Origin: an uncultured Lachnospiraceae bacterium
Lineage (GTDB): Bacteria > Bacillota > Clostridia > Lachnospirales > Lachnospiraceae
Reading direction: 5' to 3'
Length of the DNA stretch: 15,251 bases
NCBI GenBank assembly: GCA_900313745.1
Contig: OMSM01000288.1
Span: 1 to 15,251, forward strand
Below the pieces are notes generated by a model. It was not told the origin of the DNA, searched no databases, and saw nothing but the letters and a program-made list of their open reading frames with translations. Shown here one piece after another: positions 6,224-14,022 of this stretch (positions are counted from its first letter, which is position 1; each line of letters opens with the position of its first letter). The position numbers were made by a program, and so were the translations under genes.

Positions 6224-7318
6224 ATGAACCTGAAAATCGGAGTGATTGCCGGAGACGGCATCGGACCGGAAATCACCGCGCAGGCGGTCAAGGTGCTTGA
6301 CCGTGTTTTCAGCCTTTACGGGCACACAGCGGATTACATCCCGCTTCTTCTCGGCGGCGCTTCGATCGACGCGTTCGGCGAGCCGCTCACGGAGGAGACC
6401 ATAGAGCAGGCGCGGAACTGCGATGCGGTATTGATGGGCTCCATCGGCGGTGACGCCGCCACCTCCCCCTGGTACAAGCTTCCCCCCGACAAGCGTCCCG
6501 AAGCAGGGCTTCTGCGCATCCGGAAGGCACTCGGCCTTTTCGCGAACCTGCGCCCCGCGAGCCTCTATCCCGAGCTTGCCGACGCCTGTCCGTTAAAGTC
6601 CGGCGAGGAGGGGAGAAGTTTTGACCTGATCATCGTCCGCGAGCTCACCGGAGGACTGTATTTCGGCGAAAGATATACCAGGGAGACCGACGGAGTTGTT
6701 ACCGCTGTGGATACGGCGGTCTACAGCGAGAACGAGATCCGGCGCATCGCGAAGAAGGCGTTTGAGATCGCCGGAAAGCGCAGAGGAAAAGTCACAAGCG
6801 TGGACAAGGCAAACGTCCTCGATACTTCCAGGCTCTGGAGAAAGATCGTCGCGGAGACCGCTGCGGATTATCCGGAGATCACCCTGGAGAACATGCTGGT
6901 GGACAACTGCGCGATGCAGCTTGTTCACGCACCGGAACAGTTTGACGTCATTGTCACCGGCAATATGTTCGGGGATATTCTCTCCGACGAGGCGAGCATG
7001 ATCACAGGTTCCATCGGCATGCTTCCCTCCGCCTCCCTCAACGAGAGCAGCTTCGGGCTCTACGAGCCGAGCCACGGCTCCGCGCCTGACATCGCCGGCA
7101 GGGATATTGCGAATCCCATCGCGACAATTCTTTCCGCTGCCATGATGCTGAGATACAGCTTTAACATGAATACCGAGGCAGATGCCGTAGAAAACGCCGT
7201 GAGGCAGACCATTACCGAGGGTTTCCGGACCGGCGATCTCATCCGGGCGGGAGAGGACCGCAGCGCGGCACTCGGATGCAGCGCGATGGGAGATATCATA
7301 ACGGAGAGAATCCGCTGA
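6224..7318 (+). CDS. leuB: 3-isopropylmalate dehydrogenase
   Basis: LeuB oxidises and decarboxylates 3-isopropylmalate to 2-ketoisocaproate with NAD+, the last leucine-specific step before transamination. It belongs to the isocitrate/isopropylmalate dehydrogenase family and has the usual length of 364 residues. Seen in order: IGVIAGDGIGPEI at the N-terminus, GSIGGD, LRIRKALGLFANLRPASLYP (substrate arginines), IIVRELTGGLYFGE at about 136-149, DKANVL (catalytic Lys), NMFGDILSDEAS (metal-binding aspartates) and EPSHGSAPDIAGRDIANPIATILSAAMML (NAD-binding loop). VRELTGGLYFG marks leucine-pathway LeuB rather than isocitrate dehydrogenase. A strong AAGGGAGA precedes the ATG. leuA, leuC and leuD are not adjacent in the window, and ilvD follows after 90 bases. 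Confidence 0.96.
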   Translation: MNLKIGVIAGDGIGPEITAQAVKVLDRVFSLYGHTADYIPLLLGGASIDAFGEPLTEETIEQARNCDAVLMGSIGGDAATSPWYKLPPDKRPEAGLLRIRKALGLFANLRPASLYPELADACPLKSGEEGRSFDLIIVRELTGGLYFGERYTRETDGVVTAVDTAVYSENEIRRIAKKAFEIAGKRRGKVTSVDKANVLDTSRLWRKIVAETAADYPEITLENMLVDNCAMQLVHAPEQFDVIVTGNMFGDILSDEASMITGSIGMLPSASLNESSFGLYEPSHGSAPDIAGRDIANPIATILSAAMMLRYSFNMNTEADAVENAVRQTITEGFRTGDLIRAGEDRSAALGCSAMGDIITERIR

Positions 7319-7408
7319 CCTGAGGTCAGGGAATCCGGAAGAAACACTTGAAACTGACTGTTCCATATACAGCAGCCATCGGTCCCGGGGACGGGAGAAG
7401 GAGCAAAA

Positions 7409-9088
7409 ATGATCAGTGATGTCGTCACAAAGGGCGTGCAGCAGGCCCCCCACAGAAGCCTTTTCAACGCAGCTGGATTTACCGCGGAGGAGCTCTCCAG
7501 GCCTCTTATCGGTATCGTCAGTTCCTTCAACGAGATCATTCCCGGCCATATTAATCTCGACAAGATCACCGAAGCGGTCAAGCTCGGCGTAGCAGAGGCC
7601 GGCGGCACTCCCGTGGTCGTGCCCGCGATCGCCGTCTGTGACGGAATCGCGATGGGCCACACCGGCATGAAGTATTCCCTGGTCACAAGGGATCTGATCG
7701 CCGATTCGACGGAGTGCCTCGCGAAGGCCCACGCCTTCGACGGCCTGGTGATGATTCCGAACTGCGACAAGAATGTTCCCGGCCTTCTTATGGCAGCCGC
7801 CAGGGTGAATGTTCCGACTGTTTTTGTCTCCGGCGGCCCCATGCTTGCGGGCCATGTCGGCGGAAGGAAGAGAAGCCTTTCCTCCATCTTTGAGGCGGTC
7901 GGAAGCGTAGCTGCGGGCACCATGACCATGGAGGAACTCGCGGACTACGAGGAAAACGTCTGTCCGACCTGCGGATCCTGCTCCGGAATGTATACTGCCA
8001 ATTCGATGAACTGCCTCACCGAGGCTATCGGAATGGGCTTAAAGGGCAACGGAACCATTCCCGCAGTTTATTCTGCCCGCATCCGCCTGGCAAAGCACGC
8101 AGGCATGCGCGTCATGGATCTTATAAGGAACAATATCCGCCCCAGGGATATCCTCACCAAAGAGGCCTTCATCAACGCCCTTACCGTGGACATGGCCCTC
8201 GGCTGCTCCACCAATACAATGCTTCATCTGCCCGCCATCGCCCATGAAGCCGGGATCGAGATCAACATGGAGATCGCCAACGAGATCTCCGCGCGCACCC
8301 CGAACCTCTGCCATCTTGCTCCCGCAGGCCCGACCTACATGGAGGACCTCAACGAGGCAGGCGGCGTATACGCGGTGATGAACGAGCTCTCCAAAAAGAA
8401 CCTGCTGAATCTTGATCTCATCACCGTCACCGGAAAGACGGTAGGAGAGAACATCGCGAACTGCATAAACCGTGATCCCGAGGTAATCCGTCCCATCGAC
8501 AATCCTTATCTCGCCAATGGCGGAATTGCCGTCCTTAAGGGAAATCTTGCCCCGGACACCGGCATTGTCAAGCGCTCGGCCGTCGTCCCCGAAATGATGG
8601 TTCATGAGGGACCTGCAAGGGTATTCGACTGCGAGGAGGATGCAATCGCCGCGATCAAGGGCGGGAAAATCGTCGCGGGAGACGTGGTGGTCATCCGCTA
8701 CGAGGGGCCCAAGGGCGGTCCCGGCATGAGAGAAATGCTCAATCCTACTTCCGCGATCGCGGGCATGGGCCTCGGCTCCACCGTGGCGCTTATCACCGAC
8801 GGCAGATTCTCCGGTGCTTCCCGCGGCGCGTCCATCGGACATGTCTCGCCCGAGGCAGCGGTAGGAGGGCCGATCGCCCTGGTTAAGGAGGGAGACCTTA
8901 TCCGGATCGACATCCCTTCCAACAGCCTCGAACTTCTCGTCTCCGATGAGGAACTCGCAGAGCGCAGGGCTGCCTGGACGCCGAGAGAGCCGAAGATTAC
9001 CGACGGTTATCTCAAGCGCTACAGCGCCATGGTTACTTCGGGCAACCGCGGCGCAATTCTTGAGATTCCCGGGGCAAAGGAGAACTGA
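7409..9088 (+). CDS. ilvD: Dihydroxy-acid dehydratase
   Basis: IlvD is an iron-sulfur enzyme that dehydrates 2,3-dihydroxy-isovalerate and 2,3-dihydroxy-3-methylvalerate to the keto acids of valine and isoleucine. At 559 residues it is of normal length. Motifs: SSFNEIIPGHINL (38-50), AVCDGIAMGHTGMKYSL (75-91), MIPNCDKNVPG with cluster cysteine C119, CPTCGSCSGMYTANSMNCL with C191, the central ALGCSTNTMLHLPAIA, and late KGGPGMREML, LITDGRFSGAS and GHVSPEAAVGGPIALV. The position where [2Fe-2S]-type enzymes carry a cysteine (PCN) is a glycine here (PGH, G46), as I recall for E. coli IlvD, so an oxygen-sensitive [4Fe-4S] cluster is likely. GGGAGAAGGAG precedes the start. Two bases separate its stop from ilvB, so the two are one transcription unit. 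Confidence 0.97.
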   Translation: MISDVVTKGVQQAPHRSLFNAAGFTAEELSRPLIGIVSSFNEIIPGHINLDKITEAVKLGVAEAGGTPVVVPAIAVCDGIAMGHTGMKYSLVTRDLIADSTECLAKAHAFDGLVMIPNCDKNVPGLLMAAARVNVPTVFVSGGPMLAGHVGGRKRSLSSIFEAVGSVAAGTMTMEELADYEENVCPTCGSCSGMYTANSMNCLTEAIGMGLKGNGTIPAVYSARIRLAKHAGMRVMDLIRNNIRPRDILTKEAFINALTVDMALGCSTNTMLHLPAIAHEAGIEINMEIANEISARTPNLCHLAPAGPTYMEDLNEAGGVYAVMNELSKKNLLNLDLITVTGKTVGENIANCINRDPEVIRPIDNPYLANGGIAVLKGNLAPDTGIVKRSAVVPEMMVHEGPARVFDCEEDAIAAIKGGKIVAGDVVVIRYEGPKGGPGMREMLNPTSAIAGMGLGSTVALITDGRFSGASRGASIGHVSPEAAVGGPIALVKEGDLIRIDIPSNSLELLVSDEELAERRAAWTPREPKITDGYLKRYSAMVTSGNRGAILEIPGAKEN

Positions 9089-9090
9089 CT

Positions 9091-10767
9091 ATGCAGCTGA
9101 CCGGTGCGGAGATTGTCATCCGGTGCCTTCTTGAGCAGGGTGTGGATACCGTGTTCGGGTATCCCGGAGGGACAATCCTCAACGTTTATGACGAACTTTA
9201 CAAGTATCAGGACAAGATCCGCCATGTGCTGACCTCCCACGAGCAGGGCGCCGCACACGCCGCCGACGGCTACGCGCGCGCCACGGGAAGGACGGGCGTA
9301 TGCCTTGCCACCAGCGGCCCCGGGGCGACCAATCTGGTCACCGGCATCGCGACGGCTTATATGGACTCCGTGCCCCTCGTGGCAATCACCTGCAATGTCA
9401 ATCTTCCTCTTCTCGGCAAGGACACCTTCCAGGAGGTCGATATCGCAGGCATTACCATGCCGATCACCAAGCACGGTTATATCGTTAAGGACATCCATGT
9501 CCTCGCAGATACGATACGCCGGGCATTCATGATTGCAAGGTCCGGGCGCCCGGGGCCGGTTCTCGTGGACATCACGAAGGATGTCACCGCCGCGAAATGC
9601 GACTATTCCCCGTATACCCCGCCGAAGCCGGGAGTGTACTGTGCCTGCACCGACGAGGAGCTGGACAGGGCAGCCGAGATGATAAAAGCCGCAAAGCGCC
9701 CGTTCATCTATGTCGGCGGAGGGGCGATCATCTCCGGTGCCTCCGGCCAGCTTAAGGAATTCGTGGACAGGACCGACTGCCCGATCTGCGACACCCTGAT
9801 GGGGCAGGGGGCGATCGACCAGCGTGATCCTCACTACACCGGAATGATCGGAATGCACGGGACGAAGACTTCCAATTTCGGAGTGAGCCGCTGCGACCTG
9901 CTCATCGCACTCGGCGTCCGCTTCTCCGACAGAGTTGTCGGAAACGCTTCCAAATTTGCGTCCAGGGCGAAGGTCCTGCACATCGATATCGACGCCGCGG
10001 AGATCAACAAGAACGTAAGGGCGGCGCACTCTCTGGTCGGCGACCTTAACGAGATCCTCGCGAGACTCAACACCAGGCTTTCCCCGATGAAGCACGAGGC
10101 CTGGATGGCGGAGATCAATGAGCTTAAGGCTGAGTTCCCGCTGCAGTATGACCACAGTAAGTTTACCTGTCCCGGCATCATCGAGACCATCTGCCGCATG
10201 ACCGGCGGGGAGGCAATCATAACCACGGACGTCGGACAGCACCAGATGTGGGCGGCGCAGTACTACACCTACACAAAGCCCCGCACGTTCATTACCTCCG
10301 GCGGACTCGGCACCATGGGCTACGGCCTCGGGGCGGCAATCGGTGCGAAGACGGGCCGGCCGGATAAGACGGTGATCAATATAGCCGGCGACGGCTGCTT
10401 CAGAATGAACATGAACGAGCTTGCCACCGCAAGCCGCTGCGGCATCCCGGTGATCGAGGTAATCATTGACAATCAGGTTCTCGGAATGGTCAGGCAGTGG
10501 CAGACCCTCTACTACGGTCAGCGCTACTCGTCCACTGTACTGGAGGATAAGGTCGACTACGTAAAGGTCGCCGAGGGATTAGGCTGCCGCGCATTCCGGG
10601 TCACCTGCGCGGAGGAGCTGGAAAAGGCGCTCTCTGAGGCGCTCTCCTGCGGAGAGCCCTGCGTTCTGGACTGTGTCATCGACCGCGACGACAAGGTCTT
10701 TCCTATGGTATCACCGGGCTCCTCGATCTCCGAGGCATTCGATGAATCTGATCTGGCTAAGAAATGA
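9091..10767 (+). CDS. ilvB: Acetolactate synthase (acetohydroxyacid synthase) catalytic large subunit
   Basis: This ThDP enzyme condenses two pyruvates, or pyruvate and 2-ketobutyrate, into acetolactate or acetohydroxybutyrate, the first common branched-chain step. The N-terminal ThDP (PYR) domain has GVDTVFGYPGGTILNVYD and the catalytic glutamate E51 in SHEQGAAHAADGYARATG. SGPGATNLVTGIATAYMDSVPLVAI and DTFQEVDI follow. The middle FAD-linked domain has VGGGAI and ALGVRFSDRVVGN. The C-terminal ThDP domain has GGLGTMGYGLGAAIGAK, then GDG (433-435) to NQVLGMV, the Mg-ThDP motif. It is 558 residues, typical of AHAS rather than catabolic AlsS, in which I would expect no FAD-type RFSDR signature. 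AAAGGAGAA precedes the ATG, 2 bases after ilvD. No regulatory small subunit (ilvN/ilvH) follows. Confidence 0.95.
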   Translation: MQLTGAEIVIRCLLEQGVDTVFGYPGGTILNVYDELYKYQDKIRHVLTSHEQGAAHAADGYARATGRTGVCLATSGPGATNLVTGIATAYMDSVPLVAITCNVNLPLLGKDTFQEVDIAGITMPITKHGYIVKDIHVLADTIRRAFMIARSGRPGPVLVDITKDVTAAKCDYSPYTPPKPGVYCACTDEELDRAAEMIKAAKRPFIYVGGGAIISGASGQLKEFVDRTDCPICDTLMGQGAIDQRDPHYTGMIGMHGTKTSNFGVSRCDLLIALGVRFSDRVVGNASKFASRAKVLHIDIDAAEINKNVRAAHSLVGDLNEILARLNTRLSPMKHEAWMAEINELKAEFPLQYDHSKFTCPGIIETICRMTGGEAIITTDVGQHQMWAAQYYTYTKPRTFITSGGLGTMGYGLGAAIGAKTGRPDKTVINIAGDGCFRMNMNELATASRCGIPVIEVIIDNQVLGMVRQWQTLYYGQRYSSTVLEDKVDYVKVAEGLGCRAFRVTCAEELEKALSEALSCGEPCVLDCVIDRDDKVFPMVSPGSSISEAFDESDLAKK

Positions 10768-10775
10768 GGGTGAAA

Positions 10776-11606
10776 ATGAGGACATTTAAGTATGCACTGT
10801 TTGCAGCTTTTCTCATGATCTGCGGTTTTCTCTCCTTCGGGGGAAGCGCCCGCGCGGCGACGGATGCGAGCATATCCGGGACAAGCATTACCTATGTTTT
10901 TCCTAACGGAATGACCTATGTTGCGGGAGGTGACATTATCCGTACCATGCTGATCACCGATCCCTCGGGAATGCCCGCTGTGGACGGTCTCGGCAATTAC
11001 GTGATTGATCCGGGCAAGGCAGGCCAGTTCTTCTCCGGGCTGGAGTTCATCTGCATGACCAGTCCCGAAGCGATGGCGGCATCCCTTGCCTCCGGACAGG
11101 ATCTGACAGCGCAGCATATCAACGTCGCCGAGGAGGCCGCTTTCCTCATCGCGGCCGCAGAGACCGCGTACCGCGGCGACCGGCCGGTTTCCCTTCAGGC
11201 CGGAAGAACCGCCTCCGCGCCGGTTCTCATCGGCGCAGGTACGATGATCGACATCGATATCGACTCTCAGACTCTTACCTATTACGTAGACGGAATTCCC
11301 GTCCTCCAGACACCCGTGGTCACGGGCAACGTCCGTGGAGGCTGCAGTACTCCCAGGGGCAACTACACCGTAAGGAGCAAGGCTACAAACGTCACCCTCG
11401 TCGGGCGCGGCTACGCCTCCTTCGTGAGATACTGGGTTCCGATCGTAGGCAATTCCATCGGAATCCACGACGCGAACTGGCGCTCCTCCTTCGGAGGGGA
11501 TATTTACAGGACCAACGGATCACATGGCTGCATCAACGTACCCCCGTCGACCATGGAGCAGTTTTACCCTATGATCGAGGTCGGGACCCCGGTGCACGTC
11601 CATTGA
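10776..11606 (+). CDS. Secreted L,D-transpeptidase (YkuD domain)
   Basis: This is a predicted exported cell-wall enzyme of the L,D-transpeptidase family, which forms 3-3 peptidoglycan cross-links or attaches other molecules to the stem peptide. The N-terminus is a clear signal peptide: basic MRTFK, a hydrophobic core at about 7-22, and cleavage likely after ARA (A27). Residues 28 to about 150 have no motif I recognise. The YkuD domain follows, with IDIDIDSQTLTYYVDG, TGNVRGGCSTPRGNYTV, and the catalytic block GIHDANW to SHGCINVPP, with C252 as nucleophile. ATG 10764 overlaps the ilvB stop (ATGA), but ATG 10776 has GAGGG five bases upstream and starts the signal peptide cleanly, so I prefer it. 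Either way translation is probably coupled to ilvB. The functional link to branched-chain synthesis is unknown. Confidence 0.9.
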   Translation: MRTFKYALFAAFLMICGFLSFGGSARAATDASISGTSITYVFPNGMTYVAGGDIIRTMLITDPSGMPAVDGLGNYVIDPGKAGQFFSGLEFICMTSPEAMAASLASGQDLTAQHINVAEEAAFLIAAAETAYRGDRPVSLQAGRTASAPVLIGAGTMIDIDIDSQTLTYYVDGIPVLQTPVVTGNVRGGCSTPRGNYTVRSKATNVTLVGRGYASFVRYWVPIVGNSIGIHDANWRSSFGGDIYRTNGSHGCINVPPSTMEQFYPMIEVGTPVHVH

Positions 11607-11651
11607 TATATCCCCGGAGATTAACGGGGTGAGGAGAAAGGAGAATTATCT

Positions 11652-12737
11652 ATGAGCAGGGTGTTTAATTTCAGTGCGGGACCTGCGGTGCTTCCCGAGG
11701 AAGTGCTGAAAACCGCCGCAGCCGAGATGCTTGACTATCACGGCAGCGGCATGTCCGTCATGGAGATGAGCCACCGGAGCAAGGTTTACGAGAGCATCAT
11801 CGAGACCGCGGAGCAGGATATCAGGGATCTCTACGGTATCCCGGACAATTACCGCGTGCTTTTCCTTCAGGGCGGAGCTTCGCTGCAGTTTTCCATGATC
11901 CCCATGAACCTGATGAAGAACGGGAAAGCCGCCTACATCGTGACCGGCCAGTGGGCGAAGAAGGCCTGGCAGGAGGCCGGAAAATACGGCGAGGCGATAA
12001 AGATTGCCTCCTCCGAGGACAAAACCTTCTCCTATATCCCGGACTGCTCGGATCTCCCTGTACCTGAGGACGCGGATTATGTTTATATCTGCGAGAACAA
12101 CACGATCTACGGGACGAAGTATAAGAAACTCCCCAATACCAAGGGCCACCCGCTCGTGGCGGACGTGTCCTCGTGCTTCCTTTCCGAGCCTGTTAATATC
12201 AGTGATTACGGCATAATCTACGGCGGAGTGCAGAAGAACGTCGGCCCGGCCGGTGTGGTGATCTCCATCATCCGTGAGGATCTCATTCCCGATGAGCCTT
12301 ACTTTGCCGGCACCCCGACCATGATGAGCTTCAAAACTCACGCGGACGCGAAGTCCCTGTACAACACGCCGCCTACTTACGGCATCTATATCTGCGGGCT
12401 TGTGTTCAAGTGGCTCAAGGAGCAGGGCGGCCTTGCGGTCATGAAGGAGAGAAACGAGAAGAAGGCAGCGCTCCTTTATGAATTCCTCGATCAGAGCAGA
12501 ATGTTTTCCGGAACGGTCGTTCCGGAGGACCGCTCGATCATGAACGTACCTTTCGTCACCGGAAACAGCGACCTCGACAAGAAGTTTGTCGCCGAGTCCG
12601 AGGCGGCGGGCCTTGTCAACCTTAAGGGCCACCGTACCGTGGGAGGCATGAGGGCATCCCTGTACAACGCAATGCCTTACGAGGGCGTGGAGACCCTGGT
12701 ACAGTTCATGGAACGCTTTGAGAAGGAGAACAGATAA
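11652..12737 (+). CDS. serC: Phosphoserine aminotransferase
   Basis: SerC is a PLP enzyme that transaminates 3-phosphohydroxypyruvate with glutamate to give phosphoserine, the second step of serine synthesis; homologues also act in B6 synthesis. The 361-residue length is standard. The protein starts with the hallmark FNFSAGPAVLPEEVL, then GSGMSVMEMSHRSKVY and FLQGGASLQFSMIPMNL, which bind PLP phosphate. Further on are ENNTIYGTKY, ADVSSCFLSEPVNISDYGIIYGGVQKNVGPAGV with PLP lysine K195, TPPTYGIYICGLVFKWLKEQGG, and the C-terminal LKGHRTVGGMRASLYNAMP. AAAGGAGAA lies upstream of the ATG. The gap to the L,D-transpeptidase is 45 bases and holds a weak 5-bp hairpin (11612-11629). The stop overlaps the serA start by one base (TAATG). 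Confidence 0.98.
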   Translation: MSRVFNFSAGPAVLPEEVLKTAAAEMLDYHGSGMSVMEMSHRSKVYESIIETAEQDIRDLYGIPDNYRVLFLQGGASLQFSMIPMNLMKNGKAAYIVTGQWAKKAWQEAGKYGEAIKIASSEDKTFSYIPDCSDLPVPEDADYVYICENNTIYGTKYKKLPNTKGHPLVADVSSCFLSEPVNISDYGIIYGGVQKNVGPAGVVISIIREDLIPDEPYFAGTPTMMSFKTHADAKSLYNTPPTYGIYICGLVFKWLKEQGGLAVMKERNEKKAALLYEFLDQSRMFSGTVVPEDRSIMNVPFVTGNSDLDKKFVAESEAAGLVNLKGHRTVGGMRASLYNAMPYEGVETLVQFMERFEKENR

Positions 12738-13900
12738 TGTATACCTACAGCTGCCTTAACAACATTTCCGCCGAAGGCCTGGCCCATTTCCACGGCCGCA
12801 TCACGCCTGTGGACGATATTGCAGACGCAAACGGCATTCTTGTCCGAAGTGCCGACATGCACGACATGGAGTTCTCGGACAACCTCCTTGCCATAGCAAG
12901 GGCGGGCGCCGGTGTGAACAATATCCCGCTGGACCGCTGCGCGGAGAAGGGCATTGTCGTATTCAACACACCGGGGGCCAACGCCAACGCCGTCAAGGAG
13001 CTTGTGATCGCCGGAATGCTGATGGCCTCGAGAGATATCGTCGAGGGCGTGGACTGGGTCAGGGAAAGCCAGGACAACCCTGATATCGCGAAGACCGCGG
13101 AAAAGGAGAAGAAGCGCTTTGCCGGAACGGAGATCGCCGGCAAGAAGCTGGGCATCATCGGCCTCGGCGCCATCGGGGTGCGGGTGGCCAATGCCGCGAA
13201 GAACCTCGACATGGACGTCATGGGTTTTGACCCCTACGTCTCCGTGGACGCCGCATGGCACTTAAGCCGCTCAATCCGCCACGTCACGGATATCAACGTG
13301 ATCTACAGCGAGTGCGACATCATCACGATTCATGTCCCGCTTATGGATTCCACCAAAAACTACATCGACGCCGACGCAATCTCCAAGATGAAGGACGGCG
13401 TCATCCTGATCAATATGGCCAGGGACCTTCTCGTGGACGAGAAAGCTGTCATCGACGCGATAGGGACGGGGAAGATCAGGCGCTATGTCTCCGATTTCCC
13501 GAACCCCACCATCGCAGGGCAGAAAGGGTGCATCACCATTCCCCATCTCGGCGCTTCGACCGAGGAATCCGAGGAGAACTGCGCCGTTATGGCGGTGAGA
13601 GAGATCCGCGAGTACCTGGAGAACGGCAACATCGCCAACAGCGTCAACTATCCCCGCTGCGACATGGGAATCTGCGAGCATGTTTCCCGCATCGCGATCT
13701 TCCACCGGAATGTCGCGAACATGATCACCCAGTTCACTGCGATCCTCGGTGAGACGGGAGTCAACATCGCCGAGATGGCCAACAAGTCCAGGGGAGATAT
13801 AGCCTACACCATGCTTGATCTCGACTCAAAGCCGGACGATTCCGTAATTGAGCGGCTCAGCAAGGTTGAAGGCGTCTTCCGGGTAAGAGCGGTGAAGTAA
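12737..13900 (+). CDS. serA: D-3-phosphoglycerate dehydrogenase, short ACT-domain type
   Basis: SerA oxidises 3-phosphoglycerate to 3-phosphohydroxypyruvate with NAD+, the first step of serine synthesis. The substrate domain contains ARAGAGVNNIPLDRC and FNTPGANANAVKELV. The Rossmann NAD motif is GIIGLGAIG at 139-147. Catalytic R229 is in NMARDLLVDE and H270 in PHLGASTEES. Between them, where most members have DVFxxEP with a catalytic Glu, this protein has SDFPNP (253-257), so the usual Glu is absent. I recall the same DFPNP form in other clostridial SerA proteins. An ACT domain occupies roughly residues 315-387 (ITQFTAILGETGVNIAEM), suggesting ligand binding, possibly serine feedback. At 387 residues it is the short form without an intervening ASB domain. 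GAAGGAG inside the end of serC supplies the ribosome binding site; ATG 12737 overlaps the serC stop. Confidence 0.97.
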   Translation: MYTYSCLNNISAEGLAHFHGRITPVDDIADANGILVRSADMHDMEFSDNLLAIARAGAGVNNIPLDRCAEKGIVVFNTPGANANAVKELVIAGMLMASRDIVEGVDWVRESQDNPDIAKTAEKEKKRFAGTEIAGKKLGIIGLGAIGVRVANAAKNLDMDVMGFDPYVSVDAAWHLSRSIRHVTDINVIYSECDIITIHVPLMDSTKNYIDADAISKMKDGVILINMARDLLVDEKAVIDAIGTGKIRRYVSDFPNPTIAGQKGCITIPHLGASTEESEENCAVMAVREIREYLENGNIANSVNYPRCDMGICEHVSRIAIFHRNVANMITQFTAILGETGVNIAEMANKSRGDIAYTMLDLDSKPDDSVIERLSKVEGVFRVRAVK

Positions 13901-13951
13901 TAAGGCTTTCGCCGGAAGAAACGCATTTCAGCCTCTACACCTTAAGCATCT

Positions 13952-13984
13952 GGGCCGCCCTGCCTTATCCGGCGGCCCTTTTTT
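13952..13984 (+). terminator. Rho-independent terminator after serA
   Basis: GGGCCGCC at 13952-13959 pairs perfectly with GGCGGCCC at 13971-13978 around an 11-base loop, followed directly by six T (13979-13984). It lies about 50 bases after the serA stop and 39 bases before the next gene, so the DUF1015 gene needs read-through or its own promoter. Confidence 0.93.
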
Positions 13985-14022
13985 CAAAACAGGACATTTA
14001 CGAAGAATTTCAGGAGTTTCCC

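Noticed and set aside
7316..7330. Small palindrome at the leuB stop (cctga/tcagg and tgacct/aggtca)
   Set aside because: The arms are 5-6 bp with a 1-2 base loop and no T-run. Too short to call a terminator or operator.
11612..11629. Hairpin CCCCG/CGGGG between the L,D-transpeptidase and serC as a terminator
   Set aside because: The stem is only 5 bp with an 8-base loop and is followed by the purine-rich serC ribosome binding site, not a T-run.
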